64,000 nt of DNA from Allium sativum. Taxonomy: Eukaryota > Streptophyta > Magnoliopsida > Asparagales > Amaryllidaceae. Within the stretch, counting starts at the first letter, position 1. Each line of letters begins with the position of its first letter. Below are positions 19,074 through 29,662 of this stretch, in pieces. Where the stretch lies: positions 153,072,197 to 153,136,196 of the forward strand of contig CM060924.1 of NCBI GenBank assembly GCA_030737875.1, in the 5' to 3' direction. The notes beneath the pieces were generated by a model. The model had not been told where the DNA came from and searched no databases. It saw only the letters and a program-made list of their open reading frames with translations. A program made the translations under genes and the position numbers.

Positions 19074-22000
19074 CAGTGATTTGTTTAGCAACGCAAATCT
19101 CAAATTTTCAGTGAAAACTAAAGCCGAAGAAAGCAAAACATATGAAATTGATCTGATTTTGAGGAATGAGGGGAAAAATGGATTCTTGAAAATGAACAGA
19201 AGTGAAAATCCCCTCTTTAAGCCTCAGATTATAAACCAGAATTAGGCAATCACTAACCTTAAACGTTTAAGTAGATATGAGAAGAACGCCATGGATTACA
19301 GAAAAAGGTAATTCAGGTTACAAACTTGCAAATGATTAGTGGGTAAACTTGATTGGAGCCAATTGAGGAGGAATTTAGAGGAGGCCGTAGTGACGTAGCG
19401 AGAGTAGTTGAACTGAGGATAAATCCGGAAGAAGAAAAGACGAAACATGAAATAATGGAGCAGTTGTACAGAGGTAGTGGGGAAAATGGGCATGTATGCG
19501 TGATTGCATGGCTGAACATTATAACGGCGTCAGATGAATATTTACGCCGTTTAAAAAATACAAAATAATTTGTTATTTACCCTTGGATGTCTTTGTTGTC
19601 TAAAATCATGGCCATTCTTTGTCTTTTGCTTGTCTTTCTCGTTAAGTCCAAGGAATTTTACTATATAGATATGGGGTCACTAGGTCAAACTTCTGTCTAC
19701 GTAACTTAGATGTAATATCCGTTTGACCTTTGGTTTACGTTCACCTTTCATTTTTTAATTTTCTACAACCTCAAAAGTTAGTTAACATATACGTAAAAAA
19801 TGATTAAAATAAGATTGAGAAAGCAAAATAAGTAATATCTGTTTTAATTAAGAGAATTTAATATTATATGATGATATGGATTCAGGTGCCCAGTTAGTGT
19901 ATGTTCATAGCATGAAAAAGGAGATTAGCACCCCAAATTAATTTGGTAAAATATGGAAGGGAATACACATTTGGAAATGCAGTACCATTTTAGGTTTTGA
20001 TTTCAAGCACAAACAAATATTACCATAGAACACAGAATAGACAATGATTGTAAAATGAGGTAATATTATGCAACGAAGGAAATATACAACTATGCATCAG
20101 ATAAATCTTAGGAGCAGGCAGTGATATGAATGCAAACCATAGGCATAGCTGATCTAAAAATAAGTAAACAAATTAAAGTTTCTCGATCCGCCTTGTAAAT
20201 GCAAAATATCGCATATTTTGTGCATGGATCAATATTTTCTAAATCAGCATTAATGGCTGGAAATAAAGTAGATTAAATTTTATTTGGATTACATTCCATA
20301 ACTCAATGTCAATTATATCTTGCCTTTAGAAAACATGATAAAATTAATGATAGTTGAACCTTATATACTAAAACTATGAATGGCAACAAACTACAATTTA
20401 GACTTGTTTTTTCAATTAAAAACTTAACCTGTAGAAAACTATAATGAACCTTCTATTAGCTGCATAACATAAAATTAAAATTCTTAATGGATTGAGGTTT
20501 GAAACTTGACTTACAAATTGTAGGTATTATAAAAACAGAAAAGTACAGAAAAGTTGTTGTTTACCTTCTTTAGCAAATTCACTTCATAAAAATTAATTTA
20601 AGCCTATCAAAAATTGTTAGCATTATAATTCACTTAGAAAACAGCAGAATGTTGAAACTTACGACAAAACTTCAATTTTCAATGACTTTGATATGGAATG
20701 AGAACATAAACATAAAGAGGAATTACCATGCATTGCATACTAAGAATGTTCTACGTTGAATGAGAACACATTATGGAAAATATATCAGTACAAAATGCAC
20801 TGTTACAGTCCAATATTTTGTTTGTGACGTGTCCTGGGTGTCTGGTTGCACATGTAGATAAATATGTTTATATGTTGACCCTTCAAATACTTCTCCTGGA
20901 ACATCGACTGATCATGCTGCCCAATAAGAAATTGCATAATGTAAAAATTCGCCTAATTCATTGAATAATTTCATAATAGCTACATGGCCCAGTTTCAATT
21001 TAAAGCTTCAAATTTCAGAACATGTCAGTAATCATGGCAGTGACTATTGTAAAAAGAAAATCGTGATTGGAAACAAACTATCTACCTTTATGTACACGTG
21101 GAAAGTAACCAATAAATAAAAGTCATTTAATAATAGTTATATTTAACATTCACAATACAACATAATGTGAAGGATGTCAATTATTGGCCATGGCAACCCA
21201 ACATACAAAAAATATATAACAAAATTTACATGCATTATTGACCAACTTAAAATCCTTTCAAAGCTGAGTAGGGGAAGCTGGTAATAGGTAGCTAAGGAAT
21301 TTTCCTCAGGTGAAATATTGCAGACCTGGTTATAAATGATTGAATTACGGCATTCGTTTCAATCATATTTTAAAACATGACAAGAAATAATGGAGCTCAA
21401 ATCTAGTAGTTGAAGTGTAGCAGAAGTTATATGTTAGCCTCCTCACTGTCCCGAAGCATGCATTTATGTTGTAATTATAGTTCATAATAAATGGTGCATA
21501 ATACAGATTTATTTCAAAAAAAATCTCAACACAATATTCCAGATAACCATATACCAGAAACCCAAATAACATGTAAAAATACGATGTCATCCGAAAAATT
21601 TCCACACTTGTTTCAACATACATGTTGCCAAAGTTGGATATGTTATCACTTATAAGCATACCCCGACATTAGATTGTTGCTGGATATTGAATTCAAAGTT
21701 TCAATCCAAGATTCATCACATTACAGATAAATACCAATCAGTTTATGGAAAGGTACAATGGATGATGTAGGCAAATAATGGGAAACAGTGAGCAAAACTA
21801 TGTAAAAGTCTTCAATTAAGCAAGACGTACCAAAAAATTAGAAACATTAATTGTTCTGACTGTATAGGTTATGGATATAACTAAATGAAATAACGGAATG
21901 CAAGCAAAATAAAAGGAAAGTAAAACCGTACAAATGAACAAATCTAAGTCATACCGGCTAAACCCGGTGTAGAATGAGCAAAATCCATCAACTGATGTTC

Positions 22001-22778
22001 CTCCACTGCAAATAAATACCATGAACAAAAAGTTTGCAAACGAAACAAATATGAAATGGTGACAAATAATATACTTGGTTTATGCCACCATGAGAAAGCA
22101 TGTTAAGTCAAAGGGATCCCAATAATAAATCAACGAACATTAAGCAAACATAATAATACGCTTTTTAGATCAAAAATAATTCGTTATGCTTAAAATAAAT
22201 AACAAACTTCTATATTCAGAGCTCATCTTGCTTTCAAAAATGATAAGTTTAGCTGCGAAATAGAAATTTACCACGTTACGCCGTCGTACCACGATAAATG
22301 CCTTGCTTTCCCAGTCCAAACGATTGTAGGTAGGGACCTCGAGGTGAAGAACCGCCATCTAATTTTTAAGAAGACCTAGAATTGACGATCCAATATTTGG
22401 ATAGAGCCACCGGTACAAAATTGAGGGAAAATTAATAACTTTTAGGTTTGAGGGAACAAATTAAAATTGCCAATTTCGTTAATTTGAGAGTGTGGAGGAT
22501 AACGAAAAAAGGGGAAAGCTTGAAGAGAAAAGAGAGAAATTAAAAATGCTGTTGTTTATTTCACCAAAACCAAAAGAAAGCTTTTGAGTCCTTGAAATTG
22601 CGATGACTGGAGGGATGCAGAAACTTGAGGAAGGGTTTTGCGACATTCATCGAAGAAGAGGTGGACATCTGCGAAGAGGCATGAATTAGAGGAAGAATAT
22701 TCCAGGCTGAAAGGCAAGGAGAGTGGAAAAAAGACGCAAAGGAAACAAAAAACAAAAATAAGTAATATCAGATTTATT

Positions 22779-23513
22779 TAGGATGCTACTATTCACACCC
22801 CGGTTTAAACTTCCGGCCACCTTTCTAAATTTAATAAAAATTATTATTTTTTATATTCTTCTGGCCATCATATATTATTCCTTCATTTAATTATTCGCCA
22901 TCATACTTCTTCTAATAAAACACGTACTTTTCTGCAATTTCAAACCATAACCCTAACAAAAGAAGATATTCTTTTGTGCCTAACAGAGATAGAAGATAAA
23001 GATAAAAAAGATGTTAGATTTGCTTGATTTTTATTGTTTTATATTCTTTTATAGAACATGTTGTTACGTTTTTTTATGGTTAGGGTTTTCCATTGCGTTT
23101 TAGGATATTTTTTCCATTTCCATTGCAAATTTCAAGCTCGGAGGACATTAAATTTGACGCAACGATGTTGTAATAAAGAATGACAATGTAAGTTTTGACT
23201 TGTAGGGTTTTATCCGTATAACTTACATATCTTGTTTTACAAATTTATACATTAATATTTTTTTTCGTTTGATTGATAGAGTATTTGAATGATGATAAAC
23301 TGGACAACACCATAATTGTTTCACATGATAAATATGATGGTTCTGATAATATGATGCAAGATGTTCGATAAAATGACTTAAAAGTCATAAATGTTGATTT
23401 GACGAATCATTTCACAACCGACGAAGTAAGTACTCATTTATAAAAATTAAAATTGCTAATGTAGTTATGAAAATGGATTATGTTAATTTTTTCATGAACT
23501 ATTTGAATTTAGG
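22779..23513. other. Non-coding AT-rich sequence before the FAR1-like remnant
   Basis: No intact frame. A possible earlier exon on + lies around 23280-23430 (ends before GTAAGTACT), upstream of the FAR1-like exon, with in-frame stops. Confidence 0.3.
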
Positions 23514-23637
23514 CATTTGATTCGCTGAGTACATTGATTCGTTGGTGTAAAGCAACGGGAAAAAATTAGAATACCATTACTGTAATTCTAAAGTCGGATA
23601 AATTAGGACTTGGAAGAAAAACCAAGGTTGCAATTGG
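23514..23637 (+). pseudogene. FAR1/MULE-type protein remnant, N-terminal exon
   Basis: After a TTGAATTTAG acceptor the reading FDSLSTLIRWCKATGKN, stop, then ITVILKSDKLGLGRKTK resembles the N-terminal segment of FAR1-related/MULE transposase-type plant proteins (F-x-S-x-x-x-L-I-x-W … V-I-V-x-x-S-D … G … K). One in-frame TAG is visible. The exon is cut at 23637 by the LARD-like element, and the rest must lie beyond the window's right end if it still exists. Confidence 0.5.
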
Positions 23638-24578
23638 TGTAATGACCCGCATTGGCAGAGGTATTATAATTTATTTATTTAATTATATATATAAGGTGAT
23701 TAAGGGATTTAATGGTCATGGAATTATATAATGGTGAATATTTAATTAAAAATAATAAATTAAATAATTTAGTTAATTCTAAAATAATCAGAATTGGCTG
23801 AAATGGCGATATGGTGTGAACTGGGCAATTCAAATTATATAATTCAGTTTAGAATTGAATTTGAATGACGAATATATTCAATCGTCGATAGTCGAACGAA
23901 TAAATTATAATATAATTATAATTGAGCTTAAAATGGCGCTGTAGTTCGTAAATTGGCGATTCGAACTTCAATAGAATATACAGGATTCGTTTTAAGCCAG
24001 ATTTCTGTGAAACAAGAAACGTGTGGAGCTGGTGAAGTCTATCTTTCTAGTGGAAGAGAAATATTGGGATTTCGTCATGTAGATTTTGATTTATGTCCAA
24101 ATCAAATATTCAGAAAAACAGCGGTATATTCGTTTGTGGCCACAACGGTTATTTAAAAATATTTGAATATCGGGTTTGAATTTAGACAAGGTTCTTTTGG
24201 GAAATAGCGATAAAATAATTTTTAGAATTTTATTGTAATTTTTAATTAATTTATTAAGCAACTTTTTATTTGAAGTATTTCGCACCCTGAAATTAACATT
24301 TTGAAGTTTCAAAATATGATTCCACCTACCGGTATTTTTATATTTTTGGGATCGTGGAACCGAGCTCGATACAACGGTATCTTGATTTCTGTCCGTACGT
24401 GAGTGGAATTTAGATAACACGGTACTTTGAAAAACCGAACTTTAAATACCATACTAGCCCTAAACAAAAATCATCTCACCGATCAAAACACAAGCCACGT
24501 TGCCATTATTTTCTACCGCACAAATGTGTGTTCCTCAAAGCAAAAACGTGGACCAACCAAAAGCCAAGAAAACCGTAC
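23638..24578 (+). repeat. LARD-like 5' LTR, piece 1 (U3)
   Basis: Aligns with 61039-61968 of the 3' LTR with scattered substitutions and one 9-base indel near 23801. It ends at the TAC target site of the CACTA insertion. It holds the U3 part upstream of the TATA box. Confidence 0.9.
24576..24578. repeat. CACTA target-site duplication TAC, left
   Basis: TAC before CACTACACCA is repeated at 42413-42415 after TGGTGTAGTG. Three-base duplications are diagnostic of CACTA transposons. Confidence 0.9.
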
Positions 24579-24624
24579 CACTACACCATAAAAGCAAATT
24601 TGACACACCAGAAGTTAAGAATTT

Positions 24625-24645
24625 AATACGGCTTTAAGCCGTATC
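24625..24645. repeat. CACTA left subterminal motif
   Basis: AATACGG…CCGTATC, the palindrome repeated at the right end; a partial copy (TGATACAGCTTA) follows at 24650. CACTA elements use such subterminal motifs as transposase-binding sites. Confidence 0.7.
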
Positions 24646-25232
24646 TAATTTGATACAGCTTATACCCCTATCAAATTTCATTTGCTACGTCTTAACCGAT
24701 CCACGTCTTCCCAATCATGAAAATCTGACCCTTGATCATTAAACTTCGGATCGTTTCCATTTGGTACGTCTTCTGCCCGTATCTAATCAGACTACTCATT
24801 TTTCCCCACTGAATTTTCATTTTACACCAACCCAAAAGAGATCGGCCGCTTGTTTTATAATTATCTCCATTGCTCAAAATGTCGACCGACAATGAAATTA
24901 GGGTTTTATGAATTCCCAAATTTAAATAGATTGTTTGACGTTTTGATTCTTTTGTGGATTCGAAATCTCGTGGCTTGCTTCTCGATTGATTTGGGATGAG
25001 GTTGCCACCGAAAATCTCTAGAAATTGTGAGTTCTCTGAGATTTTTTGTTCTATTTTTTGTCTTGGTTTTCGGTGTCCCTCTTTGCTAGTGATGATTTGT
25101 GTGTAAAATATGTAGTCTTGATTTTCAGTGCCCCTCTTTGTTCGATTTTCTGTCTTGATTCTCTTGTGGATTCGATATTCACAAAGGAATATACAGTGTT
25201 ATCATTCCAGATCTTCAAAGCATCGCAACTCT

Positions 25233-25393
25233 AGTGAGTATAAGGATGAGCTATTGCAGGCTGCCACCTGGCTTTATCATGACATAGGAGATCTGACATG
25301 CTTGAGTATGTGAAAGTGAAAAATGGAATGCATTTTACAGATTGGGGAATATCCAATTTGGCTTAGCTGGGATGACAAGAGCGATGAAACCAG
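25233..25393 (+). pseudogene. Captured GH9 endo-beta-1,4-glucanase fragment
   Basis: The reading SEYKDELLQAATWLYHDIGD matches the GH9 cellulase signature around Y-x-D-E-L-x-x-A-A-x-W-L. After a frameshift EYVKVKNG and, after another, SWDDK appear in the order expected for GH9. The piece is preceded by a CATTCCAG acceptor (25210) and followed by a GTATAT donor at 25394, so a genomic exon with intron edges was captured, not a cDNA. Two frameshifts and stops make it non-functional. Its position inside a CACTA resembles transduplicated host gene pieces known in plant CACTA elements. Confidence 0.5.
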
Positions 25394-25951
25394 GTATATT
25401 TGTTAATACTTATTTTTTTAAATCCCTTTAGAATCGGGATTGTTTTCAATTCACAGATCAAGGATTCAAATGTATATCATTTGTTAAATATTTCGTATAT
25501 ATTTTTGGGATTTATGCATATATGATAGTACATTGATAAAGAAAGGCTCCACATAAAATTATAAACGTTGGCACAGTGATTGTTTAGGCCAAACATTTAA
25601 GCACAGAGATTACTTGGTGTCTTTTTATAAATTGATCATAAATATCCTACACCGGTCGATTACTTCGTTTGGAACCATTTAAGGTAAGAAGAGAGAAGAT
25701 ACAGTATGTTTAAAATAAATTCAAATACACTTGGTGTCTTAACAGGATAGTTGAAAGCAAATGCCTCTATGGCCAAACTCAGGTACAAGTTATCTCATTT
25801 GTTTTACTTTGTCACTTGCACGTGCTGTTTTCATTTGTTTTGCATCTAAATTTTTGTATTACTAATTGGATTTCAATATTTCACAGTTCTGTAGTCATAC
25901 ATTCAAACCGCTACCTCTGTTATCTCCTTGTCTCTGTTTGCATGTCTATGC

Positions 25952-25956
25952 GTTTA
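25952..25956. repeat. Gypsy-1 target-site duplication GTTTA, left
   Basis: GTTTA precedes TGTAACACCCC at 25957 and recurs at 37469-37473 after GTGTTACA. Confidence 0.93.
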
Positions 25957-27824
25957 TGTAACACCCCACGCCCGCTATGGTCACTCTCTAAGGGAATGCC
26001 ATAGCATCGGTGGAGTATTTTAGTGAATATAGAACAGAAAAATTACAACAAGACAGATATAATTAGTACTTGAAATTTAAAACATCATCTCATAACAGCG
26101 GAAATAAACATGTCTGGTTACATCATAAAACCACAATAAAAGTCAAGTACAATATCCATCAAAATAAAGAAGTACATAATCCCACTCTCTCATACAATAG
26201 CCAGGACAAAAGAAAAGATAACTGGGTAACTGGAGCTTTACATCTATCCAAGCTCCTAAAGACTGGAACAGCAATCCGATCAAGCTCCACTACTGCTAGG
26301 ATCCACCGTAGGACCTGAGGGTTGGGAAAAAGATAAAAACAACGGGGTCAGACATAAGTCTGAGCGAGTCCTATAACTTTAACAATACAATCATTAAAGT
26401 AACCACAGAAGACATAAACTTGACCTACGGTAATGTCTGGGGATGAATGGCTACACTAAGCAGCTTGGTAGACTTAGGATAAACTAAGATAACTGTAAAG
26501 ACGCATCTACCCACCCAAGGATAATTTCTAACTGCACCACACCAGTCATCCCTACTTAAAGGTTGATCCCTCCCAAGGACTTAGAAAATTTCCCCAGTAG
26601 TTTCTTGTACCCCTAGCCCACTACATAGGTGCCGTCTGCCCCTATCTCCACTAGGTGTACTTAGTAATTTTACCCAGTAGTTTCGTTTACCCCTACATAG
26701 GTGCCGTCTGCCCCTATCTTTATTAGGTGTACCCACTACCCTCCAGCGATCGGCTCCCTACCGTAGATACCCGTGCTGGTCCCACAATGGGGTGTATCAT
26801 TCCCCAAAGTGGCCACCTGATAATATCAACAGTGCACGGCTTTATATCTACACCATGCAACAACGGCTTATCTACCAGCCCGGGCCCACACACGCATATA
26901 AAACCCGTTGGACTTGCGTTGCCACCGCTAACCCGTTTTGGCCTCTTATAGTCAAGCCCAATATGCGTGTCCCGTCACTCGACTAGAGTCGAGCCCACAA
27001 AGATACGTTTTGGGATATTGGTTGAAATGGGCCCCCACAAGCTCCCCACCTAAGCTTGTCACTTATCTAGTGTATCCCACTTAACCCTTTAATCATGTTT
27101 AATTACATGTTTCCACTTGGTTAAGTATTCTAATCGTATTTTCTATTGCCACCCAAGGCAACCCACTAGATTTCCACATGCCACCCAAGGCACCCACTTA
27201 ACCCCTCATGTCCCTCTATATGCTAATATGATTAAGTGTTTCTTAATTAATTAATTAAGATCATGACCTCATAAAGACCTCTCACATTAGACCGTCTTTT
27301 ATGACTGCTGGATATGCCGGTCGGTTCCGGGCAGACTTCTGTCATCAAAAGGGTCTAACCTCGTGTCTTTACTTTAATCATGTATTTAATTTATGACTAA
27401 GACCTCTCACATTGGGCCAATCATTTGTAGCCACTGGATGGCCGGTCGGTAACGGGCAGACTTCCGCTACAAAAGGGTCCAACCTCGTGTCTTAGTTGAT
27501 TAATTACACCTAATTAATCACCCCCATATTAATTATCCCTAATTAACATCAAGTTTTTCATAACATGGGTAGACCTAACTCAATAGGTAAATTCCCATGG
27601 GGTAGACCTAACTCAATAGGTAAATTCCCACTTATGTTAATTTATTTTTACGGTATGCTTAATCATACCCAGTCACACTTTTATTAACATATTTATTAAC
27701 CCCATCGTTCCCCACGTAAATCGTTCTCATTTCATGACATAATCAAGGGAAGATCCATCAAAAATATCATGGGTTTAACCAAATCTTGGCATATAACTTT
27801 GTCATGGGTTAAGAGGATGTCAAC

Positions 27825-28340
27825 TTGCATATATGAACATATATTAACCCAACTACATTTATCCCAAACTTGCATATTATCATATACATATCTTGCATAA
27901 CATGTTGAACTTGCATATAAGCATTCTCATAACTTGCATAACATGTTAAACATGCATTTAAGCATACACATAACTTGCATAAGCATCCACATACTTGCAT
28001 AAGCATGCATAACTTGCATATCACATTAAGCTTGCATTTAAGCATATACATAACTTGCATAAGCATTCATATACTTGCATAAGCATGCATAACTTGCATA
28101 TCACATTAAACTTGCATTTAAGCATATACATAACTTGCATAAGCATTCATATACTTGCATAAGCATGCATAACTTGCATATCACATTAAACTTGCATTTA
28201 AACATACACATAACTTGCATATCTCACTTATTAAACATGCATAAACCCACTTATTAAACATGCATAAACCCACTTGTTAAATATGCATAAACCAACTTAT
28301 CAAACATGCATAAGCCCACTTATTAATTATGCATAAACAT
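27825..28340. repeat. CTTGCATAA-type minisatellite in Gypsy-1 LTR
   Basis: Dozens of ACTTGCATA and AAGCATGCATA variants, with longer ~90-bp higher-order units visible around 27990-28200. Copied in the other LTR at 36151-36666 and, expanded, in Gypsy-2. It lies downstream of the TATA box in transcript orientation. Confidence 0.85.
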
Positions 28341-28660
28341 AGGAAAACATAGAGTAGCATATCATTATAAATGATTTAAACTCACTAATCCGCATTTAAG
28401 ACCATAAGTCTCATTACACCCAATCTACTTACTTTAGCAATTGAAGTTAAAGTGATAGAAACTCACCAAACCCAAGATTAGCAAACTTATGAAGTGGAAT
28501 TAGTTGCTAAATATGAAGATGGTGATGATTAGAGATTGATTAGAGAGTGATTAGCTTGCAACTTCCTTCATGGACTAGTGGAGGCTCCTTCTAGGATTTA
28601 ATTTGGCGGCATGAGGCCATCATTTCTATTTTTAGTATGGATTAGGGTAGGTTTAGGGTG

Positions 28661-28670
28661 TATTTATATA
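28661..28670 (-). promoter_or_regulatory. TATA box in Gypsy-1 3' LTR
   Basis: Minus strand reads TATATAAATACACC. The other LTR has CTATAAATACACC at 36995-36987. It would drive minus-strand transcription. Confidence 0.6.
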
Positions 28671-28808
28671 TTAGGTGAGTGTTTTAGGCCCTTAGATTAA
28701 CCCTAGGTTAGATTAGGTCCGTTAGATTTAGGAAATCTCTAGAACCCAGCCCTCCAAGCCAGCCTAAAACCCAACCTGGTGCACCCAGGTTCTCTGGACG
28801 CCGCGCCC

Positions 28809-28864
28809 CTGTCGACAGGCAAGTCGACCCCCCTGTCGACAGGCCTGTCGACAGCCCTGTCGAC
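28809..28864. repeat. Cluster of CTGTCGACAG palindromes
   Basis: Five GTCGAC cores in about 55 bp, mostly as CCTGTCGACAGG 12-mers. Equivalent clusters occur in the other three Gypsy LTRs. In transcript orientation it lies about 150-200 bp upstream of the TATA box, in U3. Confidence 0.85.
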
Positions 28865-29142
28865 ATGGTTAGGGCGGGAATTTTCCCGCCTTGCCCCGCT
28901 GGTTCTATTTTCAAATCTGAATTTGAATTTTTAAATCTGTTTTTAGCTTAAATTTTCCTGCAAACTTCTTTGGGCCATAACCGGGCCATACGGACTCCGA
29001 TTCTCGAAAACTCGGACTCCATTTCGCGTATTTTTCCGAGACAAACGCAATGACGCAGCCCGTTTTCCCCAATTCTCACATCTGAGATTATTTATTCTGT
29101 AATTAGTGAATTTTAGCATTAACTGAAATACGGGGTGTTACA

Positions 29143-29155
29143 TTCTCCCCTCCTT
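29143..29155 (-). other. Gypsy-1 polypurine tract
   Basis: Minus strand AAGGAGGGGAGAA directly before the 3' LTR. Plus-strand primer for element DNA synthesis. Confidence 0.88.
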
Positions 29156-29662
29156 AAAGGATTTCGTCCCCGAAATCTCTAAGCTAAGGAGAATGCATAT
29201 CCTACCATCCAAACAACCATCTACTCAATCCATCAAACACGGGCATCCATTGTCCTTAAAACAATTTCTAATGATGTATGAGTATATGCAAAGAGTGTGT
29301 GTATATGTTCCCTATCTAATGTATGAACATATGCAAACCATGATAGTGCCATGCATCCATTATGTATGCGAGAGAACCCTATCGACACATACAATATCTA
29401 CATGAGTGCACAATCATTCACCAAAATGCATCATCCATATGATAACACAATCATTATACATCCATAAATATAGCTTCCTACACACAATTTTATGCAATAT
29501 GCAATATGAAGTGACTGAGCCGATCTAGTGCCTAGAGTGTGTGTATATGCATCCACGAGCAACCACTAGCAAACACTTGCATCCACTTGCATCCATCAAC
29601 CATAACATGTCTCAAACACATGTTTCAACCATAGGTTTACCCTATCTAAAGGTCAATCAGTA
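29156..29662 (-). other. Gypsy-1 untranslated region between pol and polypurine tract
   Basis: About 500 bp without coding similarity, rich in CATCCA and ATATGCA variants. Shared almost unchanged with Gypsy-2 (49333-49860). Confidence 0.7.

Larger units (their letters stand above)
18265..22358 (-). other. Possible intron-rich host gene (unproven)
   Basis: On the minus strand several short stretches read like exons with GT/AG borders: 22280-22358 (starts MAVLHLEVPTYNRLDW, ends before GTAACG); 21955-22005, flanked by TTTGCAG and GTATGA, which keeps the frame when joined to the first; about 20890-20930, preceded by TTGGGCAG (HDQSMFQEKYLK); about 18503-18585 (hydrophobic, ending in a stop); and 18265-18317, preceded by TATATTGCAG and ending in a stop. 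No family is recognised and the full chain cannot be assembled by eye. It could be one gene, two genes or noise. An untranslated leader could extend to about 22760. Confidence 0.25.
25957..29142 (-). repeat. Gypsy-1 3' LTR (minus orientation)
   Basis: 3,186 bp, TGTAACACCCC to GGGGTGTTACA. It contains duplicated blocks (GACCTCTCACATT… at 27284 and 27404; GGTAGACCTAACTCAATAGG at 27567 and 27600), a CTTGCATAA-type array (27825-28340), a GTCGAC palindrome cluster (28809-28864) and a TATA box on the minus strand at 28670-28661. Confidence 0.95.

Noticed and set aside
19296..19568. Overlapping ORFs on both strands near 19300-19570
   Set aside because: Mutually antisense; neither shows a known domain. 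A start (MAFFSYLLKRL, 19293 on minus) before a GTTAGTG donor was considered as a gene start, but no convincing next exon was found.
23638..24578. Reading 23638-24578 as a truncated solo LTR or MITE
   Set aside because: The uninterrupted 3' LTR (61039 onward) continues straight from this segment into sequence found at 42416, and the CACTA TAC duplication closes the gap, so it is piece 1 of a 5' LTR.
27825..28340. CRISPR-like regular repeats (ACTTGCATAA arrays)
   Set aside because: Units are too short, irregular and without unique spacers, and they lie inside eukaryotic LTRs; they are minisatellites.
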